Shown here: positions 30,442 to 38,848 of the stretch, one piece after another | How the letters are laid out: each line of letters opens with the position of its first letter | Numbering within the stretch: position 1 is the stretch's first letter | Assembly (NCBI RefSeq): GCF_014762705.1 | Contig: NZ_JABURL010000083.1 | Span: 1-57,179 of the forward strand | DNA length: 57,179 nt | Direction of reading: 5' to 3' | Origin: Cyclobacterium sp. | GTDB lineage: Bacteria; Bacteroidota; Bacteroidia; Cytophagales; Cyclobacteriaceae | The notes under the pieces: model-generated | Databases searched by the model: none | Told to the model about the DNA's origin: nothing | Seen by the model: only the letters and a program-made list of their open reading frames with translations | Position numbers and translations under genes: made by a program

Positions 30442-31662
30442 ATGACAAATCAATTTAACCGCAGAAAATTCCTTCAATATACCGGCATGGCAGGCAGTGC
30501 CTTTTTTCTTCCCGGAAAAAGTACCGCTACACCAGCTCCCATTCTCACAACAAACGAAATTGGGCTTTCCAAATGGGAACTGGAGACACCATCTCTTTGT
30601 CTGGAGCTGGAGGTCATGGAATACAATCTCAAAAAAGTCCATCAAAATCTCCAGGGTACGGGTATAGGTGTGCGGCCGCATATCAAAACCCACAAAAGTC
30701 CTTTCCTGGCCAAAATGCAAATGGAAGCGGGTGCCGTAGGTGTTTGTGCGGCGAAATTGTCGGAATCGGAAATCATGCTGGAAAATGGCATTTCCCAGGT
30801 CCTGATGACGGGCGTAAATGTGACACCCGAAAAAATCAGGAAGGCCATGGCCCTGAGAAAAAAACACTCCGGGTTTATTCAAGCCGTGGACAACCCGGTA
30901 AATGCCAGGGACCTTCAGGATGCGGCCAAAGCAGCAGGTATCGTTGCGGAGGTGGTGGTGGACCTGGATGTAATCAGGAGATCTGGAGTACCTACCGGTA
31001 TACCCGCTCTTGAATTGGCTCAGCTGGTAGACCGCGCTCCTAATCTTCGGTTCATGGGTATTTTGGCTTATGACGGAGGAGCACAGCATGTCAAAGGCCA
31101 TGCCGCAAGGAAAGCGCGAACAGTACAGACTTTTGAACCTGTAGTGGAAACCTACGAGAGCCTTGTTAAGTCAGGCCTCAATGTGGAAATTTTCAGCGGA
31201 GCCGGCACCGGTACCTACGACATGATGGCAGATATCCCTGGTTTTACAGATGTACAGGTAGGCAGCTATTTATTTATGGACGCCCAGTACATGGCCATTG
31301 GAAGCAAGGACAATGCGGCTCTTTACGATGATTTTGACCCCTCGCTAACTGTCATGACCACTATCATCAACACCAACCATCCCAACCGCCTGATCACAGA
31401 TTCGGGTGCCAAGGCATTTACCATCAACAAACCCAGCGGAATCGTTATCAGTGAACCGGATTTTACCTACAATGCAGGTTCAGATGAATATGGCACCATT
31501 ACCTACACAACAGCCAATAAGTCCTACCAGGTAGGCGATAAATTAGAGGTGATCGTTCCTCATTGTGACCCCGCAATCAATTTGTATGACCGCATTTATG
31601 GCATCCGCAGGGGTAAGGTAGAAATGATCATCCCCATAATGGCCAGGGGCATGTCCCGGTAA
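30442..31662 (+). CDS. DSD1-type PLP enzyme (D-threonine aldolase/D-serine dehydratase-like), Tat-exported
   Basis: A fold-type III PLP enzyme of 406 residues. The alanine-racemase-like N-terminal barrel holds the lysine motif RPHIKTHKS (Lys82 the likely Schiff-base residue) and FSGAGTGTYD as phosphate-binding loop. A C-terminal domain ends in HCDPAINLYD, where His and Asp form the metal site of D-threonine aldolases. A twin-arginine leader NRRKFLQYTGMAGSAFFL (about 6-23) predicts a periplasmic enzyme, which is unusual for PLP proteins and implies export after cofactor loading. The substrate is probably a D-beta-hydroxy amino acid. Confidence 0.87.
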   Translation: MTNQFNRRKFLQYTGMAGSAFFLPGKSTATPAPILTTNEIGLSKWELETPSLCLELEVMEYNLKKVHQNLQGTGIGVRPHIKTHKSPFLAKMQMEAGAVGVCAAKLSESEIMLENGISQVLMTGVNVTPEKIRKAMALRKKHSGFIQAVDNPVNARDLQDAAKAAGIVAEVVVDLDVIRRSGVPTGIPALELAQLVDRAPNLRFMGILAYDGGAQHVKGHAARKARTVQTFEPVVETYESLVKSGLNVEIFSGAGTGTYDMMADIPGFTDVQVGSYLFMDAQYMAIGSKDNAALYDDFDPSLTVMTTIINTNHPNRLITDSGAKAFTINKPSGIVISEPDFTYNAGSDEYGTITYTTANKSYQVGDKLEVIVPHCDPAINLYDRIYGIRRGKVEMIIPIMARGMSR

Positions 31663-31663
31663 G

Positions 31664-31679
31664 CCAGCTTGCAAGCTGG
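31664..31679. repeat. 16-bp perfect palindrome at gene end
   Basis: CCAGCTTGCAAGCTGG begins two bases after the stop codon of the aldolase-like gene. It is an exact palindrome without a T-run. It may be a processing hairpin or a short REP-type element; no other copy is in the window. Confidence 0.6.
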
Positions 31680-31754
31680 ATCTACAATTGACAGATACTG
31701 CTTCCTCAGAAGTAAGCGACTCACAATTTTTCAGGCAAGCCGGGAGAAAATAAT

Positions 31755-32945
31755 TTAGGTCGCTTCGCTGGAAGCTTCCTCTTCTTTAGGCTTTGCGGTC
31801 AACATGCCCAGCATCAAGGCAACAGAGGTAAAAATGATTACCTGGATGATCAGGGAGTCATTCGCAATGTCGATGGCAAGCGAAGCAGGAATACTGAGGT
31901 AAAGCAATATGGTAACTAATCCCCTGGGAGCAATGAACAATAAGGGGAGAATTTTGATCTTGAAAATACGCAAAATAAAAAACCTTAACAGGAGTATCCC
32001 ACCTGTAATGGTCAGGGACCAGATCACTGTCTCCGAATTGAAAAGTTCGCTGGTATTGATCAGAAAGCCAAATACCAGAAAAAACAGGCTCCGTATCAAA
32101 AAAGTAAGTTCCATGGTCAACTCCTTAAACTTCCTGATTTCCTTTTTGAAACTTTTGGTATGGAGCTTCTTTACAAATATTTGCTGCTTGAGCTGATTGA
32201 GGTTGCCAATAAACAAACCAAAGAGCAAAATGAAGATCAGTGCCGGAAGATGGTACAATTCGGAGACTGCGAAAATCAATACAATGACCAGAATAATCGG
32301 AGCAAATTTGACGGGATGTTTGATCCTGCTGATTAAAAAAGCCAGAATGATGCTGGCAACAAAAGTGATGATCAGGATCAATATGATTTCTCCAAAAAAA
32401 TAACCCACCGAAGCCAGGCCGATTTTTTCATTCTCCAATAAAAAATTAAAAAAGATTACGCCAAAAATATCCGATAGGCTGCTTTCATAAGTTACGAATT
32501 CCTTGTTTTTAGCGCTCAGGTTATTAACTGAAGGTATGGCGATGGCACTGCTGATAACGGCAAATGGTATGGCATTAAGCAGAGCGCTTTTAAACGACAC
32601 ATCCACAAACTGCCTGAATACAAATGCCAGCCCAAAACTGAAAATCAGCACGGGAATTATTGCAATCAGAATGGTTCGGCCTACAAAGGAAAACTTGGAT
32701 TCATCAAAATCTAGTTCCAGAGACCCTTCGAGTACAATAAGCACCAAACCTATGGTACCCAAAAAGGGCAAAACAGTACTCAGGTCCGGAATGCCCAACC
32801 AGAAGATTTCCGCCAGCTGATTCACCGCCCAGCCCAAGGCAAACAGCAGGATCACCGGAGGAATCTTTGTTTTGGCCGAGGTGATGTCGAAAAAATACGC
32901 TGACAACATCAGTATACATAAAGCTATTATTATTGGCAAAGTCAT
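31755..32945 (-). CDS. Cation:proton antiporter (CPA family)
   Basis: A 396-residue membrane protein with about 11-12 hydrophobic helices, beginning with a signal-like first helix. Features of the Na+/H+ exchanger domain include ILLFALGWAVNQL, an acidic helix VLIVLEGSLELDFDESKF, NAIPFAVISSAIAIPSV and the paired FLLENEKIG and FLVFGFLINTSEL segments. The late APRGLVTILLYLSIP resembles the GLV/R motif of CPA1/CPA2 exchangers. There is no TrkA-N regulatory domain. It is likely a Na+ or K+/H+ exchanger for pH and salt homeostasis. Confidence 0.87.
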   Translation of the reverse strand: MTLPIIIALCILMLSAYFFDITSAKTKIPPVILLFALGWAVNQLAEIFWLGIPDLSTVLPFLGTIGLVLIVLEGSLELDFDESKFSFVGRTILIAIIPVLIFSFGLAFVFRQFVDVSFKSALLNAIPFAVISSAIAIPSVNNLSAKNKEFVTYESSLSDIFGVIFFNFLLENEKIGLASVGYFFGEIILILIITFVASIILAFLISRIKHPVKFAPIILVIVLIFAVSELYHLPALIFILLFGLFIGNLNQLKQQIFVKKLHTKSFKKEIRKFKELTMELTFLIRSLFFLVFGFLINTSELFNSETVIWSLTITGGILLLRFFILRIFKIKILPLLFIAPRGLVTILLYLSIPASLAIDIANDSLIIQVIIFTSVALMLGMLTAKPKEEEASSEAT

Positions 32946-33063
32946 GCAGGGTTGGTTTTAAGTCCCGGTAAATAATATCAAACTCTAAAAATCGCAAAGA
33001 AGTTTGGCATTGGCTTAATTTACAATAAATGATTTCAAATAAAAAGTTTATTTGTCGCCCTGC

Positions 33064-33576
33064 CTATTCCGACATATTGTCCATCATGGCTTTAAATTCT
33101 TTAAAGGGAAGGCGGTCTCTGTTGTTTTTTCCTATATACCGGTACACTTCTCTTCCTTCAGGATTGATCAGGATCAATGCGGGGTAATGAACCAATTGAC
33201 CGTGGAAGGGGTAACCTCCCGGTATATCCAGCCGTTTTGCCAGGTTAGCTTCTGCATCACGGTATATGGGAAAGTTTGTCTGTTCCAGGTTTTCTGCCCA
33301 TTGCCGGATCTCTTCCTCCGTATCCGGTTTGATAAATACATGGATGACCTGATCCATTTCAGGTGAATTTTCCACGTATTCGTGGGTATGGCGAATACAA
33401 AAAGGGCACTCTGTCTTCAATAAAAAATGGAGGGCCACATATTTGCCTTTGGCCTCGCTTAATTTAAACGGCGCATGGTTTCCCAGAGCAGAAGGAAGGG
33501 AAAAATCCTGGACTTTTTCCTGGGCCTGGACTACAGTGAAAAGAGCTGTCAGGAGAACTATTAAACAAATTTTCAT
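33064..33576 (-). CDS. Secreted thioredoxin-fold (AhpC/TSA-like) protein
   Basis: 170 residues with a signal peptide (1-18, ending VVQAQ) and a redoxin domain. The active-site region LKTECPFCIRHTHEYVE contains C-P-F-C in place of the usual C-x-x-C of TlpA/ResA proteins. YPALILINPEGREVYRYIGKN is the typical second half with a cis-Pro-like turn. The Asp-rich SPEMDQVIHVFIKPDTEEEIRQW helix follows. It is probably a periplasmic thiol oxidoreductase. No cytochrome maturation genes are nearby. Confidence 0.82.
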   Translation of the reverse strand: MKICLIVLLTALFTVVQAQEKVQDFSLPSALGNHAPFKLSEAKGKYVALHFLLKTECPFCIRHTHEYVENSPEMDQVIHVFIKPDTEEEIRQWAENLEQTNFPIYRDAEANLAKRLDIPGGYPFHGQLVHYPALILINPEGREVYRYIGKNNRDRLPFKEFKAMMDNMSE

Positions 33577-34670
33577 AGTTGTTAAGTAATTTTGTGAATT
33601 AACTACCGGATAAGCAGCACTGAAAGTACAGAAAATCTCAATCAGTAGCCAGCAGGTATTCGAAATTATTGGCCCTCGGAAAAACCGTTTAAAGACAATT
33701 CAAAAAACTTATAGTTCTTCTATCCCTTATATGGTTCAAAAATAGGGAACCATAGAAGGAATATAAGGGCATAGAAGAGGACTGCTTTTAGTGATAGGGT
33801 CCCTTTTTAACTAACAGAATAAAAGCACTTTGACGGAATAATCGCTTTGAGGCAATTCAAAAATCCTTATATGTTCTTAAATGCCTTATATGGTTCAAAA
33901 ACAGGGAACCATAGAAGGAATATAAGGGCATAGAAGAGGGCTCTTTTTAGCGATAGGGTTCCTTTTAACTCACGGAATAAAAGCACTTTGACGGAAAAAC
34001 CGTTTAAAGCCAATTCAAAAAACTTATATGTTCTTAAATGTCTTATATGGTTCAAAAATAGGGAACCATAGAAGGAATATAAGGGCATAGAAGAAGACTT
34101 CTTTCAGTTTTACGGCTTCATTTTAACTGACAGGATAAACGCACTTCGACGGAATAACCCCGTTGACCCAATTCAAAAAAACCTAATATGTTCCTATATG
34201 CCTTCTATGGTTCAAAAAAATAGAACCATTGAAGAAATATAAGGGCATAGAAGTGGGCTCCTTTCAATTTTACAGCTTCATTTCAACTGACACGATAAAA
34301 GCAATTTGACGGTATTACAACTTTGACCCAATTCAAAAACACCTTATATGTGCTTATATGCCTTATATGGTTCAAAAACAGGAAACCATAGAAGGAATAT
34401 AAGGGCCTGTTTTATGGCAAGGGATGGCCGGGACCATTTCTAGGAAGCAACTGAGGTTTGAAGTTAATGGATCCCCCAAAGGCACACTTTCCATCCTCAC
34501 CCTAATCCTTCCCAAAAAACGAAAAGGACCAGCAAGCATTCGGCAATACGCAGCATAATGACAGTTTCTAACAGAAATATTTCCTAACTTACTGAATCTC
34601 TATTCACATGCGCTAATTTGGTTTTTACGATCAAAACTCCCATTTCCTGATCAATTAAATATGAACGGCT
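33577..34670. other. 1.1-kb gene-free region holding a tandem repeat array
   Basis: No credible gene. The centre (33675-34405) is a five-unit tandem array described separately. On the right, 34406-34670 is unique sequence upstream of the TPR gene, with no clear promoter. A 73-codon ORF on the - strand across the units is a by-product of the repeats. Confidence 0.75.
33675..34405. repeat. Five-unit ~159-bp non-coding tandem array of hairpin-forming repeats
   Basis: The anchor GGTTCAAAAA recurs at 33733, 33892, 34049, 34209 and 34369 (spacings 159, 157, 160, 160). Each unit holds a left arm like CTTATATGTTCTTAAATGCC plus TTATATGGTTC and a right arm like GAACCATAGAAGGAATATAA plus GGGCATAGAAG. 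The arms are imperfect inverted repeats of about 31 bp around a short AAAAACAGG loop, followed by GCACTTTGACGGAA and CAATTCAAAA. The last unit is cut short after AAGGGC. Coding potential is poor in all frames. Confidence 0.9.
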
Positions 34671-36017
34671 ATGAATAAAATGATCTTAGGAATGCTTGCC
34701 CTTGTTTTGGCCGCTGTTTCGGTACAGGCGCAACATGCAGGCGTGAAGGCCGCTGCGAAAGCACTGGCCGCATACAATCTCGATCCTCATGCTTCTAAAG
34801 AAAGGCTTAAAGAAGCCGTAGCCGCCATTTTGCCGGACCCTCTTGGCGAAGATGTTGGCGATCCGAAATTTTACATCCTGAAAGGGGAAATATTGAACAC
34901 GTTGGCTAGCCGAATCGTTGTTGTGAAACAGACCTGCCTGGGTTCTTTAGAAGAACTTCCGCAGGTAGACGGTGTGGCTGTCAAGGCATTTAACGCGTAT
35001 GCAACTGCTGTAGAGAAGCATGCGCAGGTAATAAATTCTCCTCGTTATCTTCTTCAGGACGCATTAAAGGGTATCCTGGAAGTACAAGGGCACCTTTACA
35101 ACTTTGGGATCTACGCTTTCGAAGCCCAAGACTACGGATCGGCTTATCTCAACTTCTCCTCGGGTCTGGCCGCACATGAAATCCTGAAAAACCAAGGTGA
35201 GGAAAGCATTCTGGATGATGCATACGCCATGATGGACCAGAAATACATCACGGCCCTGGCGGCCCTGAACAACCACATGCCCGAGGCGGCCAGGCCGCTC
35301 TTTGAAGAGCTCTACCAGGCGAATTACGATAACGCCGCTATCTATGAAGCCCTGTACACCATCCATGCCAGGGGCGAAGTAGCCAGCATGGAAGCCGCCT
35401 ATCCGTACCTGAAGGCTGGTCGGGAAAAATATCCCGGGGAGACCTCGCTGCTGTTTGCCGAGATCAATCATTTCCTGAAGCTCAACCGACTCGATGAACT
35501 CATTGATAAATTGAAAATGGCCATCAATAGGGAACCAGATAATCTGGCACTCTACATCACCCTGGGTGGCGTATACGATAATTTGTACCAGCGCGAACTT
35601 GCGGCCGGAAACAGCGACCGGGCCAGGAATTACTTCGACCAAGCCTTCAATTATTACCATCAGACCCTGGAAAAAGATCCAACCAATTTCGATGCGCTGT
35701 ATAGCACCGGTACCCTGTACTACAACCGCGCTGCTACGATGACAATAGCGTTGAGTGAACTGTCCTCAGACAATAGCCCGGCGGGTATGGAGAAATACGA
35801 AGCCATGGAAGCCGGGGTATTCGCTGCATTTGACCAAGCGCTTCCTTATTTCCAGAAGGCGGAAAGGATCAACCCGAACAGCGTGGAGACGCTCATTGCT
35901 TTAAAGGAAATTTATGCCAGATATAATGAACCGGAAACTTCAAATGCCTTAAACGAGCGCCTGGAGAACCTGCAGCATGGCGGCATCAACGAAACTTCTT
36001 TTTTCAATGGTTTCTAA
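34671..36017 (+). CDS. Secreted TPR-repeat protein
   Basis: A 448-residue exported protein with a signal peptide (1-20, ending VSVQAQ) and helical tetratricopeptide-like repeats through most of its length. The clearest are near 260-310 (INREPDNLALYITLGGVYDNLY), 325-345 (LEKDPTNFDALYSTGTLYY) and 400-425 (ERINPNSVETLIALKEIYARY). It resembles other Bacteroidota TPR proteins of unknown role, probably a periplasmic scaffold. The gene looks richer in G/C and in GCC/CGC codons than its neighbours, and it sits between a repeat array and nuclease genes, so lateral acquisition is possible. Confidence 0.8.
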   Translation: MNKMILGMLALVLAAVSVQAQHAGVKAAAKALAAYNLDPHASKERLKEAVAAILPDPLGEDVGDPKFYILKGEILNTLASRIVVVKQTCLGSLEELPQVDGVAVKAFNAYATAVEKHAQVINSPRYLLQDALKGILEVQGHLYNFGIYAFEAQDYGSAYLNFSSGLAAHEILKNQGEESILDDAYAMMDQKYITALAALNNHMPEAARPLFEELYQANYDNAAIYEALYTIHARGEVASMEAAYPYLKAGREKYPGETSLLFAEINHFLKLNRLDELIDKLKMAINREPDNLALYITLGGVYDNLYQRELAAGNSDRARNYFDQAFNYYHQTLEKDPTNFDALYSTGTLYYNRAATMTIALSELSSDNSPAGMEKYEAMEAGVFAAFDQALPYFQKAERINPNSVETLIALKEIYARYNEPETSNALNERLENLQHGGINETSFFNGF

Positions 36018-36042
36018 AATACCTTATCGGGTTTAAAGACAT

Positions 36043-36066
36043 TATTCCATATTCGAATACGGAATA
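36043..36066. repeat. 24-bp near-palindrome downstream of the TPR gene
   Basis: TATTCCATATTCGAATACGG followed by AATA is symmetrical around TTCGAA with one mismatched pair. It lies 25 bp after the TPR stop. There is no T-run, so it is a weak terminator candidate; a protein-binding site is equally possible. Confidence 0.45.
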
Positions 36067-36302
36067 TTTGCAATTATCAAACATCAAAAAGTGTATTGAT
36101 AACTCCGATTCCATTTATTTGATATACAAATAAATTGCTTGACCAAAATCTTTTTTGCGGATTTTTTACAGCTGTGTTCTGGCCTCCTTCAAATTTTACA
36201 GACAGATAACTTTTTTGGGTGGATCATTCGTTTTGACAATTACTATTCGAGGAATGATGGTTAGCTGATGGAATACTCTACGTTTGTTTTTACTTTTACC
36301 TT

Positions 36303-37139
36303 TTAAAAATATCCCTTAAATGTTATGGGGATTGACGTACAAATCGTGTCCAAACCTCCATTTTTAAGAAACATTTTTGCATTTTTTTCAAAGTTGAATA
36401 ACCGATACAAATGAAAGTTATTCGATTTCTGTTTTGAGAACTGCAACTCATTTCTTGAGAAAAAAAATGGGGTTTCCTTTCCCAGTTTGGTGGTCTTTAC
36501 TTCTATATACTTATCGGTGCCATTGGGGTTTTTTGAAAGAATATCAAAGCCGACTCCATCTCCCTCTTCTTTTGAAATCCACTTTACTTGATCAGCCAAA
36601 TTTTCTCTTCCAGAAATGCTGAGTTGCCATTTTTCATATTCTAACACCATTTCTTCTCCCAATAAGCCAAGATTCCTGTTTTTCTGTTCCTTTTCTAAAT
36701 AATTAATTTTAATAGGGTTTCTAGTATAGGCCGCAGATGGTTCCTCTAATTTATTGTTTCGGAAGGGGGCATCCACAACTAGATTTTTAAAATCTTTTAT
36801 CCTTGATGGTTGATTTATTTCCTTTTCTGCAAATTGTTTAAATAGTTCCTCTATTGACTGATGGCCATTGAGATAGACAATTACTACTTCTTCTAATTTC
36901 CACTGATAATTATATCGTGGTAAATACCCATTTAGGTAAGGCTGACCAAGGTTGATCAGAACTGCACTAATATTTTGATGCTTGAATTCAATAGACCCTT
37001 CTGATCGACTAGAAAGCAAAGGCAGCAATTTCTTTCTGTGTTCTGATTTTTTGTATTCCTGCCCAGACAATTCTTTTTGAAGCATGCTAAAATAATCTGC
37101 TACAATCAACTCGACTTCGATGTTAGACCATGCGCTCAT
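36303..37139 (-). CDS. DUF3883 domain protein, PD-(D/E)XK nuclease fold
   Basis: 278 residues. The N-terminal part (1-120, WSNIEVELIVADYFSMLQKEL, RSEGSIEFKHQNISAVLINLG) is a conserved module found with DUF3883 proteins. The C-terminal DUF3883 domain (about 155-255) keeps nuclease-like residues: Glu163 in GLLGEEMVLEYE, Asp199 in GVGFDILS, and Glu213-Val-Lys215 in YIEVKTT. The family is linked to restriction and other defence loci. It lies just downstream of a vsr remnant and a PF14281-type nuclease on the same strand. A stand-alone nuclease or DNA-recognition role is an inference; no methylase partner is present. Confidence 0.8.
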   Translation of the reverse strand: MSAWSNIEVELIVADYFSMLQKELSGQEYKKSEHRKKLLPLLSSRSEGSIEFKHQNISAVLINLGQPYLNGYLPRYNYQWKLEEVVIVYLNGHQSIEELFKQFAEKEINQPSRIKDFKNLVVDAPFRNNKLEEPSAAYTRNPIKINYLEKEQKNRNLGLLGEEMVLEYEKWQLSISGRENLADQVKWISKEEGDGVGFDILSKNPNGTDKYIEVKTTKLGKETPFFFSRNELQFSKQKSNNFHLYRLFNFEKNAKMFLKNGGLDTICTSIPITFKGYF

Positions 37140-37152
37140 TTTTTTAACTAAA

Positions 37153-37275
37153 TTAACAGAAAGGGAAAACTGGTTCTTGAAGGAATTCCATATCCAAATT
37201 TTCTGGTTTAGTATTCTTCCCTTTGATCCGGCTCATGTTATAGCTTCTTACCTCCGGTTCGTGAACGTCTGCCAT
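37153..37275 (-). pseudogene. vsr: N-terminal remnant of a Vsr (very short patch repair) endonuclease gene
   Basis: The ATG at 37275 opens 40 codons reading MADVHEPEVRSYNMSRIKGK and then NTKPE, the conserved N-terminus of Vsr endonucleases, which nick T:G mismatches next to C5-methylated sites. After NTKPE the family sequence (normally about 130-150 residues with the catalytic Asp and zinc ligands) is lost and a stop follows at 37153. The catalytic domain is absent, so it cannot be active. It lies between two nuclease-fold genes and is probably the scar of a deleted restriction-modification locus. Confidence 0.8.
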
Positions 37276-37346
37276 GATAAAATTAATTTGTCTTACTGAA
37301 ATAAGGGTGTATTTGAAATACCAAGGATGGAAGGCGTTGGCTCCCC

Positions 37347-38609
37347 CTAATTTGTTTCATATTCTAGTCCCGGGAATTTTTCAGTGAATTTATTGATAAG
37401 TTTATGTATGTTGCCGATTCCCCAATTTCTTGCAACATAATACCCATCTCCTTTATAAATGAGCTCAGGAGCCTCATTTGCTCTGTATTTTCTGTACTTA
37501 ATTTCCGTGTCTGTAAAATCTTCCTTTTTCTTTAACAGAAAAAAACTACAACTTTTGTCCTCTCTCAAAAAGCTGATAACATTATCGTCAATAAGGCCAT
37601 TGGCTTCAAGCAAGTTAATTGTCTGAAGTCCAATGTCAGATTTTTTAAAATTTCTGCTAAAAATTTCCCCATTGTATTTTAGGTTATAGGTACTTCGGTC
37701 TCTGTCGGAGGATAAACTATCAAGAGCTTCTTTAATATTTTCCCTTGTATCTTTTTCCTGTTCCGGATCAGAACTAATTGCGTACAGGGACGCCAAAATT
37801 AGTTTTTGGTTTTTTTCCCAAAAACTAGATAATAGTTTCCTCTCCTCATTACCGAGTGCCATAATCAATTCCTGTTTGTGTCCATCAGCTTCTTCGTTAA
37901 TCGAAGGTTGACTTAAGGATTTTAAATATTCAGTTAATATATTCTCTGTACGCGCAGAAATATTTTGGTTTAATGCGGGTTCAATCAAGTAGTCTACAAT
38001 AGATTGGTAATTAATTTGAATAAATTCTTTGCAGTTACATTCCGGCTCGGTTAGTTCTATTAGTTCAAGCGTTGAGATAGGGGTTAAGTAAATATAGATT
38101 ACAATATTGTCATTGTTTTCTGAAGGATTAAAGAATCTGAAGTAGCTGTTCGTTTGATCGTTGTTCTCTCTGCTTTCAACTTTATTTTCAATAACCAATC
38201 GTATGTTCTTCTTTTTTCCTGCAATTAAAAGGGTCAATTCAATATAGAGGTCAAGTCTCCCAAAATTTTTGATCGAATACTCAGGCTTAATGAAAAGCCT
38301 TTCAACCAGGTAGTCCTCTGTCACAAAAGAATTTAAAAGGTCGCGGTGCTTGCTTTTTAACTTATCACTGCTAAATTTTAAAATTATGTCTAAAAATTTC
38401 TTGATCGGAAATTCTCCCAAATTATGGCTTTCCTGGTTTCCTAACAACCAGGCAAGAAATCCGCTATGGCTGATTTCCCTTCGGCTAACGCCCAATATTT
38501 CTGAGAATGATTTGGAATAGTAAAAGTTTTCCAACTTTTGGAAGTCGGGATCATTTTTAAATTTTATAATCTCATCCCTGATTTGATCTATCGTGAAATT
38601 ATCTGTCAT
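37347..38609 (-). CDS. PD-(D/E)XK nuclease family protein (PF14281-like)
   Basis: 420 residues. The N-terminal helix motif REISHSGFLAWLLG (about 44-57) and the nuclease core are characteristic of this family: Asp120 in FGRLDLYIEL, then Glu141-Asn-Lys143 in RLVIENKVESRE, with a Gln152 following in DQTNSY. The C-terminal half (about 240-420) is variable and has no recognised domain. Family members are often found in defence islands, but their activity is not established. It is likely in one transcription unit with the upstream HTH gene and downstream DUF3883 gene. Confidence 0.82.
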   Translation of the reverse strand: MTDNFTIDQIRDEIIKFKNDPDFQKLENFYYSKSFSEILGVSRREISHSGFLAWLLGNQESHNLGEFPIKKFLDIILKFSSDKLKSKHRDLLNSFVTEDYLVERLFIKPEYSIKNFGRLDLYIELTLLIAGKKKNIRLVIENKVESRENNDQTNSYFRFFNPSENNDNIVIYIYLTPISTLELIELTEPECNCKEFIQINYQSIVDYLIEPALNQNISARTENILTEYLKSLSQPSINEEADGHKQELIMALGNEERKLLSSFWEKNQKLILASLYAISSDPEQEKDTRENIKEALDSLSSDRDRSTYNLKYNGEIFSRNFKKSDIGLQTINLLEANGLIDDNVISFLREDKSCSFFLLKKKEDFTDTEIKYRKYRANEAPELIYKGDGYYVARNWGIGNIHKLINKFTEKFPGLEYETN

Positions 38610-38848
38610 TACTCTTTTCGATTCGTACTACTTGCTTACCTCCCTAAAAACATTCCCAGATAGCTAACTGCTTACAAAATACCAGATCTTCCCAACTTCA
38701 TTAGTCAAAAAATCCTGCATTTCCTCCCGTAAATTCCCTAACAAGATAGTGGCTTTTTTTGGAAGGGGAAAATCTTTTTACACCAAAAGTACAGGAACTG
38801 ATTCGCAGGGTTTCCACAGATTTTTTGGGGATTTCTTTGAGCAGATCT

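Noticed and set aside
33867-34088. 73-codon ORF on the - strand across the repeats
   Set aside because: It arises from the repeated sequence, spans unit boundaries and has no start context or recognisable domain.
33675-34405. Tandem array considered as a CRISPR array
   Set aside because: Units are about 159 bp with conserved interiors, there are no unique spacers of uniform length, and no cas genes are in the window.
36303-38609. Nuclease genes considered as a complete restriction-modification system
   Set aside because: No DNA methyltransferase, specificity subunit or helicase is encoded in or near the island.
38610-38848. Search for a hipA gene or fragment after the HipB-like gene
   Set aside because: Short translations of this gap show no HipA motif; only 40-50 residue unassigned stretches are present.
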